From assembly GCA_025462835.1 (NCBI GenBank), contig JAOAPH010000066.1:1-53480 (forward strand): 53,480 bases of DNA, in the 5' to 3' direction. A model generated the notes under the pieces. The model was not told the origin of the DNA, made no database searches, and was given only the letters and a program-made list of their open reading frames with translations. Position 1 is the first letter of the stretch, and each line of letters starts with the position of its first letter. The translations under genes and the position numbers were made by a program. This DNA comes from Candidatus Angelobacter sp. (GTDB lineage Bacteria > Acidobacteriota > Terriglobia > Terriglobales > Acidobacteriaceae). Of this stretch, positions 26,404 to 34,197 are shown in pieces.

Positions 26404-26796
26404 TTAAACGATTTTTCCCGCTGCGATCTCCCGTACCAGCTTCACGTCGGCTTCGAGGAAATCGTATCTAGGCAGCGTCTCGCGATCCACCCAGCGGACA
26501 TCTTTGAATATGCGGTTCTGGATTTCACCGGAAAAGTCCGTCACAAGGAAAAAAGCCAGTTCCACACCGCCGCCGTTCTTGTATCGATGAGCAATACGGG
26601 CCACCTCACTGCCGATCTCCGCAGAAATGCCAAGCTCCTCATCCAACTCCCGCTGCAAAGCCGCGACCGGTTTCTCGCCCATCTCTATCTTTCCGCCTGG
26701 AAATTCCCATTTGAGTGGAAGGGGTTGGTCTTTGGTGCGCTGGCAGATGAGGATCTTTGAGTCGCGGATTATGATGGCGGCAACAACTTGCTTCAT
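26404..26796 (-). CDS. Nudix hydrolase (MutT-like)
   Basis: A 130-residue pyrophosphohydrolase. The Nudix box is complete: GGKIEMGEKPVAALQRELDE followed by ELGI, with the metal-binding glutamates in REL.EE. The WEFPGGK entry and the final WVDRETL resemble MutT-type enzymes that remove 8-oxo-dGTP from the nucleotide pool, though other nucleotides are possible. The start at 26796 (MKQVVAAIII) fits the family; a frame open from 26835 adds 13 residues that do not. It is convergent with the transporter gene, with about 20 bases between the stops. Confidence 0.85.
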   Translation of the reverse strand: MKQVVAAIIIRDSKILICQRTKDQPLPLKWEFPGGKIEMGEKPVAALQRELDEELGISAEIGSEVARIAHRYKNGGGVELAFFLVTDFSGEIQNRIFKDVRWVDRETLPRYDFLEADVKLVREIAAGKIV

Positions 26797-26847
26797 CGAT
26801 AAGGGGCCTTGCTCCAAGCGCAGTTGGGACAGCACATTACGATACCA

Positions 26848-27681
26848 CTACTTCGATAAGGTTACCGCCGCATCCATGCGGCGCAACCCCGTGCTGGTGG
26901 GAAAGGCTTCCGGATGGATTGCCGCAGCCAGCGCGTATAGGCCGGATATCAGGGTGGGTCCGGGCGTATTCAGATACTCATCGTTGATGCAGAAAACGCG
27001 ATTGTTCCGGGCCGCCTTTGTCTCTGACCAGCCACGTGCCGGAATTATCTTTTCTAGAGGCACGCGGTCTCCGGCGCCGCACCATGCCGCAATGATCACG
27101 TCCGGATCCTGTTCCCGTACGCTCTCCTCGTTTGTGTGATGGCCCGGCATTCCCAAGAAAACTCCGCCGCAAACTTCAATCAGTTCCGCCACCCACGCTT
27201 GTGAAAGGATCAGCGGCTTGCCCCATTCTTCGCAATAAACTTGAGGACGACCGCCACCTTCTGTTGCTCGTTGCGCGCGTAATCCAACATGATGGACTTC
27301 ACTTTGCATCTCTTCGATCAGCCTGCGACCTCGTTCGGGAACTTCTAAAATCGCTGCGATATGACTGATGTCACAATAGACGTCGTGTAAAGAATGCGGC
27401 GCGAACCCTAAGAACGGGACACCGGCCTTCAGGATCTCAGCCACGGCCTCAAGTTGATAGGGTACGGATGCAATGACCATGTCTGGCTTCGCGGCGAGAA
27501 TCTGCGCCGCCTGCGCCGTCCATGAATCCGCAACAATGGTCTTCCCCTGCTCGCGTAGCGCAGGACAAACATCTACGCAGTACTTCGTGCAAGCAACAAC
27601 GTGATCGAGCAGTCCCAAACGGTCAATGGTCACAGTAACGCTGGGCTGAAGCGACACGATCCTTTTGGGGACAAAGCTCAT
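26848..27681 (-). CDS. cobalamin-binding periplasmic-type protein (BtuF-like)
   Basis: A 277-residue protein of the BtuF/helical-backbone metal-receptor family: RIVSLQPSVTVTIDRLGL at the N-terminus, KPDMVIASVPYQLEAV, GKPLILSQAWVAELIEVCGG and the final NTPGPTLISGLYALAAAIHPE. Relatives bind vitamin B12 or siderophores for an ABC importer. No signal peptide is visible, so it may stay in the cytoplasm and work in corrinoid handling or sensing; the start is firm because an AT-rich promoter region lies immediately upstream. There are no importer genes beside it. A link with the B12 receptor at 15073 is plausible but distant. Confidence 0.8.
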   Translation of the reverse strand: MSFVPKRIVSLQPSVTVTIDRLGLLDHVVACTKYCVDVCPALREQGKTIVADSWTAQAAQILAAKPDMVIASVPYQLEAVAEILKAGVPFLGFAPHSLHDVYCDISHIAAILEVPERGRRLIEEMQSEVHHVGLRAQRATEGGGRPQVYCEEWGKPLILSQAWVAELIEVCGGVFLGMPGHHTNEESVREQDPDVIIAAWCGAGDRVPLEKIIPARGWSETKAARNNRVFCINDEYLNTPGPTLISGLYALAAAIHPEAFPTSTGLRRMDAAVTLSK

Positions 27682-27742
27682 GCGGGTAGTGTAAGGGCTT
27701 TATATAAGCTGCGCAAAACAAAGTGAACTAGAATTATTCTCA

Positions 27743-28105
27743 ATGTACTCTGCCGCTGTTCTCGATCATTTTGAGCATCCCCGCAACGCCGGAGATCTTC
27801 CGGATGCGACAGCATCGGTTCGCGTCGAGAATCCCGCTTGTGGAGACATCATGCAGCTCTCTCTCAAGATTGAAGGCGGAGTCATTACTTCAACCCGATT
27901 CCGTACCCGCGGTTGCGTCGCCTCGATCGCTTGCAGTTCCATGATCACAGAGCTGATTCAAGGCAAGAGTCTCGACGAGGCGAGGAAGATCGATCCGCAG
28001 CAATTGGTTGAAGCACTGGGCGGGCTGCCGCGCGAATCTCAGCACGCCAGCCATCTCGCCATCGACGCACTCGCCGCCGCATTGCGAAAGTTATCAACAC
28101 TTTGA
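27743..28105 (+). CDS. IscU/NifU-N-like iron-sulfur scaffold lacking the third ligand cysteine
   Basis: A 120-residue protein of the IscU/NifU N-terminal family. MYSAAVLDHFEHPRNAGDL at the start and the ligands C33 (NPACGD) and C58 (RTRGCVAS) are conserved, as is D35. The third ligand, normally in an HCS motif, is HAS here (H101, A102, S103), while C64 is an extra cysteine. IscU proteins assemble 2Fe-2S clusters from a desulfurase. The altered ligand set suggests a variant scaffold using C64 or histidine, or a different role. It stands alone, without iscS or iscA next to it. Confidence 0.85.
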   Translation: MYSAAVLDHFEHPRNAGDLPDATASVRVENPACGDIMQLSLKIEGGVITSTRFRTRGCVASIACSSMITELIQGKSLDEARKIDPQQLVEALGGLPRESQHASHLAIDALAAALRKLSTL

Positions 28106-28123
28106 CAGGCGTGATTTGCTTTG

Positions 28124-28295
28124 ACAGGGCACGGCTTCAGCCGTGCCGCCAAGCCGCAATGGAGAGCGGCTTTAGCCGCTGAGGTTCACTCGTTGGGATT
28201 TCAGACTGGGTCAACGCAAAAGACCGAACTGCCGGCGCAGGGCTTTAGCCCTGCATCACGTGCCTGAAACAGAATCGGCTTTAGCCGCTGAGGTA
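28124..28295. repeat. cluster of REP-like palindromes
   Basis: Four short hairpins occur here: GGCACGGCTTCAGCCGTGCC, AGCGGCTTTAGCCGCT, GCAGGGCTTTAGCCCTGC and ATCGGCTTTAGCCGCT. Two copies of CGGCTTTAGCCGCTGAGGT lie about 110 bases apart in the same orientation. The last one falls inside the end of the HAD gene. Small GGCTTTAGCC palindromes are typical of REP-like families spread by REP-associated transposases; no such transposase is in the window. Confidence 0.75.
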
Positions 28296-29005
28296 CTCTC
28301 CGGCCAATAGATCTCCCATCCCTGTTCTCGGGCGATAACTTCTATATCCGGATTCGGATTGATCGCATACGCCTTTGCTGCCAACTTCAACATGGCGGCA
28401 TCATGAATGGAATTTCCGAAAACCGCATCAACCTTCCGCTTGATGACTTCGCGGATCGCAACTGCCTTGCCCTCACCACTGGGCATTCGGAGTAGCTTGT
28501 CCGCGACAACTCCGTCGCTGCACTCCGCAGTCGCCGCCAAAATGTTTGTCGCCGGAATGCCAAACTCGCGGATACCTTCGCGCACCACCCACTGATTCGT
28601 CGACGAGACCGCCCAAAGCTCACAGCCTTGTTGCGCCAAGGCATTGGTCAAACGTTGCATTTCCAAAAAGTAGTGGGGCTTTATGACTTCCGCGAAGAAC
28701 TCTGCGGCGGCGGTCTCGATGTCGTGCACTCGCAGCCCCGCGTACATGGTCGTCATCTCGCCGCACATCACACCTTCGGCAACATTGCCCTGTCGATAAT
28801 CCTCATAGCGATTGCGTGCCCACCTCTGCACATCTGCGGAAACCATACCCCTGTCCATGCTCCAGTAGAAGAACTCCTCGCCGGAGTTGTTGGCCCAGAG
28901 AGTGCCATCGCAATCGAATACCGCAATACGCGGCTCCAAGGTTAAAACGGAATTGATGAAATGTTCAGAGGTGTTGGACATGGAAAGGGAAGGGCTCGTC
29001 ATCAT
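28256..29005 (-). CDS. HAD-superfamily phosphatase (phosphoserine phosphatase-like)
   Basis: A 249-residue HAD hydrolase. FDCDGTLW (about 29-36) holds the nucleophile aspartate, AVSSTNQW the motif II serine, a lysine follows near KAVAIREVIK and GNSIHDAAML carries motif IV. Similar enzymes act on phosphoserine or other small phosphate esters. Its ATG overlaps the MocA-like stop by four bases, so it belongs to the same operon. The last residues (STSAAKADSVSGT) are encoded by a REP-like palindrome that has entered the gene's 3' end, apparently changing its terminus. The substrate is unknown. Confidence 0.85.
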   Translation of the reverse strand: MMTSPSLSMSNTSEHFINSVLTLEPRIAVFDCDGTLWANNSGEEFFYWSMDRGMVSADVQRWARNRYEDYRQGNVAEGVMCGEMTTMYAGLRVHDIETAAAEFFAEVIKPHYFLEMQRLTNALAQQGCELWAVSSTNQWVVREGIREFGIPATNILAATAECSDGVVADKLLRMPSGEGKAVAIREVIKRKVDAVFGNSIHDAAMLKLAAKAYAINPNPDIEVIAREQGWEIYWPESTSAAKADSVSGT

Positions 29006-29607
29006 CCTGCAATTTGCGCGTAGTCTTCAGGCGTATTGATATTAACGATCACGTTCGGATCAACTACGGGGACGTATTCGATATGCTCCTGGTTCGCGTG
29101 TTCGACATCTCGAGCAGTGCTTTTCGGATCGGCACGAAGGAACGCCTCGATCATCTCTCGGCCGATAACGATCGGATGTCCATGCTTGCCTTCGTATTCC
29201 GGAATAGCTGCCCACTTATCATTGTCGCGCTCAAAATTTCGTGCGAAGTGTGTGAGCAGCGTGGCAATCGTTGCTGGCTTCGCCGGCGGACGATCAACCA
29301 GCGTAACGATGGCGGCATCACGGCCGTGGTTCAACACCTCATGCAATCCAACGCGCAATGAACTGAATTGTCCGCACTCCGGTTCGGGATTCACTGCGAG
29401 AAATGCTCCCCTCGCGTAGATTTCCGGTTTCAGGATTGCGACATTCTTTCCCGCAACCACGATCACTAACTGTGTGAATGGTGTCAGCCGGTCAATGGCA
29501 GCGGAAAGGAGCGTTTGCCCGTGCCACGGCAACAGGGCCTTGTCCCGCCCCATCCTTGAGGATTCGCCCGCCGCGAGGATGACGCCCGCAAAACTGGCAG
29601 CAATCAT
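29002..29607 (-). CDS. MobA/MocA-like nucleotidyltransferase
   Basis: A 201-residue nucleotidyltransferase. AGVILAAGESSRMGRDKALLPW is the nucleotide-binding signature; VTLVDRPP is a variant of the metal-binding VDxP segment; GHPIVI follows. With XdhC encoded just upstream (four-base overlap), the best reading is a MocA-type molybdenum cofactor cytidylyltransferase, which makes the dinucleotide cofactor of xanthine dehydrogenase-family enzymes. MobA guanylyltransferase is less likely. No molybdenum enzyme is encoded in the window. Confidence 0.8.
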   Translation of the reverse strand: MIAASFAGVILAAGESSRMGRDKALLPWHGQTLLSAAIDRLTPFTQLVIVVAGKNVAILKPEIYARGAFLAVNPEPECGQFSSLRVGLHEVLNHGRDAAIVTLVDRPPAKPATIATLLTHFARNFERDNDKWAAIPEYEGKHGHPIVIGREMIEAFLRADPKSTARDVEHANQEHIEYVPVVDPNVIVNINTPEDYAQIAG

Positions 29608-30440
29608 GAGTTTGATTTCAGAGCTTGTCGCTTTCTCGACCAGCTAAGATGGGGAAGCGCTGTGGTACTGTTTCGGCGCACGCCGATCATCTCCGCAACG
29701 ATGGCCACGGCGATCTCTTCCGGCGTGATCGCCCCCAGATCCAAACCTACGGGCGAGTACACACTCCCGAACTTCTCCGTCGGGATTCCTTCCGCTTCCA
29801 GTTCTTTTTGGATGGAAATGAATTTACGCTCCGATCCGATCATTCCCAGGTAACGGAATGAGGTCGGCACGGTCAGCGCCCAACGCAGAATGCGCATGTC
29901 ATCGTGATGTCCACGCGTCGCAATCACAATAAATGACGACTCGCCCGGTGCGATCTGTTCCAGCACTTTTGCATAGTCGTCAGCGTAGATCTGCTTGGCC
30001 TCGGGATAGCGCTCGCGATTGGCGTACGCCTCGCGGTCGTCGATGACAGTAATTTCGAATCCTGCCATCTTCGCCACACTATATAGGCTGTGCGCTACAT
30101 GTCCCGCTCCGAAAATGTAGAGTTGCGGGATAGGCAGAACCGGCTCAATGAATACTTCCAGCGTGCCGCCGCAGACCAGTCCGGTGTCGTATTTCGGATT
30201 CTGGTTCAGGTTAAACGTGAGCGTCTGCGGCTTTTCCGATTGCATCACTTCTTTTGCGGCCTGCCAGACCTCAGCCTCGACACATCCGCCGCCGATGGTG
30301 CCTACGATCGACCCATCATCCCGCACCAGCATTTTTGCGGTTTCGAAAGATGGAATTGAGCCGCGCACATTAATAATGGTGGCCAGCGCGCCGCGCCGCC
30401 CTTCTTCCCGCAACCGCACGATCTCTGAATACACGTCCAT
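29604..30440 (-). CDS. XdhC/CoxI-family molybdenum enzyme maturation factor
   Basis: A 278-residue protein. The N-terminal XdhC/CoxI domain shows GSIVGTIGGGCVEAEVW and the C-terminal Rossmann domain shows LYIFGAGHVAHSLYSVAKMAGFEITVIDDR. XdhC binds the molybdenum cofactor and helps add its sulfido ligand before insertion into xanthine dehydrogenase or CO dehydrogenase-type enzymes. It is the first gene of a three-gene operon with the MocA-like and HAD genes, all overlapping by four bases. Confidence 0.9.
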   Translation of the reverse strand: MDVYSEIVRLREEGRRGALATIINVRGSIPSFETAKMLVRDDGSIVGTIGGGCVEAEVWQAAKEVMQSEKPQTLTFNLNQNPKYDTGLVCGGTLEVFIEPVLPIPQLYIFGAGHVAHSLYSVAKMAGFEITVIDDREAYANRERYPEAKQIYADDYAKVLEQIAPGESSFIVIATRGHHDDMRILRWALTVPTSFRYLGMIGSERKFISIQKELEAEGIPTEKFGSVYSPVGLDLGAITPEEIAVAIVAEMIGVRRNSTTALPHLSWSRKRQALKSNS

Positions 30441-30469
30441 CTATCTCGATTTTATCGCACAAAGAAAGA

Positions 30470-30493
30470 GGGCATAGGAATGTTCCTATGCCC
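30470..30493 (-). terminator. intrinsic terminator of the aminopeptidase gene
   Basis: GGGCATAGGAA and TTCCTATGCCC pair perfectly over eleven bases. On the minus strand it is followed by CTCTTTCTTT, and it lies just after the aminopeptidase stop and before xdhC. Confidence 0.8.
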
Positions 30494-30516
30494 CTTCCTG
30501 CTTTTGCAGCAAAAGC

Positions 30517-33120
30517 TTAATTACCGCCGTTTGCTGTTGGTTGCGTCTTCAGCCATGAATCCAGCTTTCCCGACTGCTGGTTCTTGAAATTGATGCACGC
30601 ATTTGATCGTTCCACGCCCAGTTTCAGGCTTCTACCGCCTACGTTCTTCGATTCCAAAAATTGCTTTGCTTCATCCCGTTTAGAAGCGTCGCAGAAATTT
30701 GAAACGACTCCGCCGAAGCCTCCGCCCAAGCTGGCTATCGTGCGCTTATGGATCTCATCGAAGTTGGCCTTAAAGAATTCAAGGGCCATCTCTCGTCCTG
30801 CCGGATTGGCGAACTCGCCAAAGAGCACTTGCGGCAAGTCCTGAGAACGCACGTCTGTCAGTGACAATTCCAGCGTCCGTTTCACCAACGCAGGATCACG
30901 GAAGTTAGTCAGAGAACTCTGGTAACGGTAGAACTCGCTGGGGGTCTTTGCCTCTTTCCGCTTTTCCAGAAAAGCATCGTAAAGAGCGGTATCTCCCTGC
31001 CTTGAAACCAATGCGAAGGAGAATGGGACCTGGCTGGGCGGCACTGACGTGGGATCTTTCATATACCCGTCCACCATCTGCCGTGCGTACGCCAGCACTT
31101 GCGGATCGCCATTTCTGCCCAACTGCGCCATAACGCCTGCACGCAACGTCGCTTGGTCCGGATTCTCGTTAGGAACCGGTTTCATGCCCAGGTCCTGTAT
31201 CACGGGTTGAAGCAGATTCCGCACCCACGCCTCAAACGCGGGACGCTCTTCAGGAGTAACTATGCGCTCGTGCAGGTACTCGATCGGATCGAGGATCTGT
31301 TCCATCACGGCTCGCGATCGTTCCTTCTTAAATCCATTTGCCAGATTCAAGAATGTCGCCACGCTCTGTTCGCCATTTCTCACCAGTGCCCACTCATCGC
31401 CGACGAATGAGATCCGTTCTCCCGGCGTGAGGGTCGCTTGCACATTTGCTGATAGTTTTGCAATGTCCGCATCAGTGTATGAAGTGCGGTAGTAACCGAC
31501 TCCGCTTGCATTGGCAAAGAACCACGGAGAGCATCCATTGACGCTGATGGTCTTCTGCTTCTCTCCAACCACGGTGCACTGTGCTGTCTTCGAATCTGCG
31601 GTTTTCACGCAAACCGGGATCTGCCAGAGTTCGCTCGAACCTTTCTGCTGCAATGCGGGATCAATGAACAACCTCCGCTGGCTGATGGCGATATTGGTCT
31701 TGCCCGCCGAGCAGCTCGCCTTCGCTGAGATCAGTGGTGCGCCGGCTTGGTTGACGAATGTCGGCATGAGCTTGTCGATAGGCTTGCCGGAGGCCATTGC
31801 AATTTCCGTCCAGAAATCCTTTGCTTCAGTGTTGCCGTATTTGTGATGCTCAAGATAATTATTGACGCCTTTGCGGAAATTCTCAGGGCCAACATACGTT
31901 TCAATCATCCGCAGCACTGCTGCCGCCTTGCCGTAAGCGATGCCGTCGAACAATTGCGCGATCTCTTCAGGAGTGTCAGCAGGCTGATGGATAGGACGAG
32001 TCGAGGCCAGCGCATCCAACGTCAGGGCTTCTTGCGTGTCTTGCACTTCGTCTAGATCAAAATGCCAATCGGCGTTCCATGCCTCCAGCGGCTTGGGTGC
32101 CATCCATGTGGCAAAGCCCTCGTTCAGCCAGATGTCATCCCACCACTTCATAGTCACAAGATCGCCAAACCATTGGTGAGCGATCTCATGCGCGATGGTC
32201 GATGCCACTTGCTTGCGCTGATTTGTCGTTGCGGTCTTCTCATCGATCAGCAGCGCAGTCTCGCGATAAGTGATGGCTGCGGTGTTCTCCATGGCTCCCG
32301 CGGAAAAGTCGGGAATGCCAAGCTGGTCAAGTTTCCCGTATGGATACTTGATGCCGTAATACTGGTTGTAGAAATGGACGATGTGCTGCGTGGCTTCCAA
32401 TGAGAATCCCAGAAGCGGTGCTTTGTCCGGCGTTGCGCAGACCCGCAACGGGATTCCATCCACCTCGCCACTCTGGCAGACCAGATCGCCGACCACCATT
32501 GCCACCAGATACGTGGACATCTTCGCTGTCGTGGCAAATTTCACTGTGTGCTTGTCAGGGCCGGGGCCAGGGGTGTCTGACAACTGTCGTCCGTTTGAAA
32601 ACGCCGTGTCACCTTTGTCCACGATCAGAGTGATGTCGAATGTCGACTTGAATGCTGGCTCGTCGAACGAAGGGAACGCGCGCCGAGCGTCAGTGTTCTC
32701 AAATTGTGTCGTGGCGTAATTTCTGGTCTTGCTTTTGCTCAGGTAGAAGCCACGCAACTGGTCATTCAATATGCCGGTGTACTTGATTGCGATCTTTGCC
32801 GGCCCTGCGGGAATTGGCTTCGGCGTCGTCAGCGTGACCTGTTCGCTCTTTTCGTCGTAAGCGACATCCGCAGTTTGCGTCTGCGTCCCCGAGGTGATCG
32901 TAGCTTTTTCGATCTTGATCTCTGCCGAGTTCATCGTCACTTTATTTCTGGGCGCGATGAAACTTACATCCATGACCTCATCGCCGGTAAAGGTCGCGGC
33001 CTTCAAATCGGGACCAAAGGTAAGTTGATAATGGCTGGGGATGACGTTTTGCGGGAGCCGTTGGCCGACGGCGAATGAAGCGAATACTAGGAGCAAAGGC
33101 AATAGAACTAACTTTTTCAT
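30517..33120 (-). CDS. exported M1-family zinc aminopeptidase
   Basis: An 867-residue metallopeptidase. A signal peptide (1 to about 19) comes first, then a beta-rich N-terminal domain, the GAMEN substrate-binding motif (275-279), the zinc site HEIAH (311-315) with the third ligand E334 in WLNEG, and a long helical ERAP1-like C-terminal domain. It removes N-terminal amino acids from peptides, probably in the periplasm. The start at 33120 follows TTTTGGAGGAAC and begins a proper signal peptide; a frame open from 33165 adds 15 residues and weakens it. The gene stands alone, with a terminator after it. Confidence 0.92.
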   Translation of the reverse strand: MKKLVLLPLLLVFASFAVGQRLPQNVIPSHYQLTFGPDLKAATFTGDEVMDVSFIAPRNKVTMNSAEIKIEKATITSGTQTQTADVAYDEKSEQVTLTTPKPIPAGPAKIAIKYTGILNDQLRGFYLSKSKTRNYATTQFENTDARRAFPSFDEPAFKSTFDITLIVDKGDTAFSNGRQLSDTPGPGPDKHTVKFATTAKMSTYLVAMVVGDLVCQSGEVDGIPLRVCATPDKAPLLGFSLEATQHIVHFYNQYYGIKYPYGKLDQLGIPDFSAGAMENTAAITYRETALLIDEKTATTNQRKQVASTIAHEIAHQWFGDLVTMKWWDDIWLNEGFATWMAPKPLEAWNADWHFDLDEVQDTQEALTLDALASTRPIHQPADTPEEIAQLFDGIAYGKAAAVLRMIETYVGPENFRKGVNNYLEHHKYGNTEAKDFWTEIAMASGKPIDKLMPTFVNQAGAPLISAKASCSAGKTNIAISQRRLFIDPALQQKGSSELWQIPVCVKTADSKTAQCTVVGEKQKTISVNGCSPWFFANASGVGYYRTSYTDADIAKLSANVQATLTPGERISFVGDEWALVRNGEQSVATFLNLANGFKKERSRAVMEQILDPIEYLHERIVTPEERPAFEAWVRNLLQPVIQDLGMKPVPNENPDQATLRAGVMAQLGRNGDPQVLAYARQMVDGYMKDPTSVPPSQVPFSFALVSRQGDTALYDAFLEKRKEAKTPSEFYRYQSSLTNFRDPALVKRTLELSLTDVRSQDLPQVLFGEFANPAGREMALEFFKANFDEIHKRTIASLGGGFGGVVSNFCDASKRDEAKQFLESKNVGGRSLKLGVERSNACINFKNQQSGKLDSWLKTQPTANGGN

Positions 33121-33320
33121 GTTCCTCCAAAATGAAGTACGAGGACTTGCTTGGAATGATTTCAATCGTCGGAGTGGCGGTTCCGTGGAGCAACGATTGT
33201 ACGAATGGACCTAAGGTTTAGACCGACCAAACACCGCAATGTTAGCTCCATTGCAGATTAAGGTACCAGAATCGAGAGGAGCGCGCCGGAACGGCTCAGC
33301 TCGTCTCTCCGGCTACAAAC

Positions 33321-33800
33321 CTATTCCCCGAACAATTTGACCTGGTCCGCAGCTTCTTTTACAGGGCGACGACGTCCCTGCATCCCGCCAATCACTGCTA
33401 ACACGGTTAGGGAAGAGAGTGCACTCCGCGGGACGAAGATGCGTTGTGTATTGGCGCGGGTGTCAGGTGGGTTAAGTAGAAATCCATCCGGCGAGATCTG
33501 CGTGAGGTCGTTGGGCATTAGGCCCTCAACCATGTCGTTGTCTTTGTACTTCAATCGCACCCAGAGGCCTTCGGTGCGGGGACGGGTAGTGAAGGTCTTG
33601 CGGCTGAAGCTCTCAACATCGCTGAAGTCACGCACGAAGTAAACGCATTTGATCTCCGCGAGGTCGATCGTGACCAGGTTTCCCGAGGTATTCAGCAGTT
33701 CCAGCTTGCCTTCTGAGACAAAAGTTGCCGGAGTGACGTAGCCGCTGATCGTGTCGCGACTCATCTTGCGGACGACAACTTTCTTGTGAGTAGAAGGCAT
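33321..33800 (-). CDS. conserved-looking protein of unknown function
   Basis: A 159-residue protein that I do not recognise. The sequence is compact and beta-rich: KVVVRK, ISGYVTP, KLELLNTSGNLVTIDLAEIKCVYFVRDF and GLWVRLKYKDNDMVEGLMPND. The repeated short strands and the DLAEIKCVYFV pattern suggest a small barrel that binds a ligand or another protein (PilZ-like or Sm-like are guesses only). There is no signal peptide, membrane segment or cysteine cluster. The large GAAACGAGAAAC inverted repeat lies right upstream of its start. Confidence 0.7.
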   Translation of the reverse strand: MPSTHKKVVVRKMSRDTISGYVTPATFVSEGKLELLNTSGNLVTIDLAEIKCVYFVRDFSDVESFSRKTFTTRPRTEGLWVRLKYKDNDMVEGLMPNDLTQISPDGFLLNPPDTRANTQRIFVPRSALSSLTVLAVIGGMQGRRRPVKEAADQVKLFGE

Positions 33801-34197
33801 GAGAATCGGTTTCTAGCTTCTGGTTTCTCGTTTCTAGTTAGCGAACATCATTCTAGAAACGAGGAACTAGAAACGAGAAACTGCTTTCCCAATTTTCGCA
33901 CGTCTTTCCACCAGGATTCCTTGCCTTAACACGAATGTAGCCAAATGGTAACTGCTTGTGTTATTGTGTTGCGTTTAGTAATTCCCGTTGAAAGTTGTCT
34001 AAGTCTATATTCCGGAGTCACTTACGAACCAGTGCCAATTGAACGCGGCGGTCGCTGCAAACGGGCAAGCTCGTTTTCCCGAAAAATGCGGCCACGCGGA
34101 AGCCACTCGTGTGTTCATTGATGCCATCCAGCCGGGTTACGGAGGGATTAAATTAAGGCGACACAATGTAGTGACCGGTACAGGTAAGCACCCTTAA
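33801..34197. other. intergenic region with large inverted repeat and a structured leader
   Basis: No gene is supported here. The first part holds the 17-bp inverted repeat described separately. From about 34045 to 34145 there is a weak resemblance to a c-di-GMP-I riboswitch: GCAAAC, then ACGCGGAAGCCAC, then AGCCGGGTTACGGA in the expected order. The match is imperfect. The rest contains nothing I recognise. Confidence 0.4.
33823..33881. repeat. perfect 17-bp inverted repeat of the GAAACGAGAAAC family
   Basis: GTTTCTCGTTTCTAGTT (33823-33839) and AACTAGAAACGAGAAAC (33865-33881) are exact complements with a 25-base spacer. The right half also repeats CTAGAAACGAG in tandem. There is no T tract after it. 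The same motif occurs at 25041-25061 and 26392. Confidence 0.85.
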
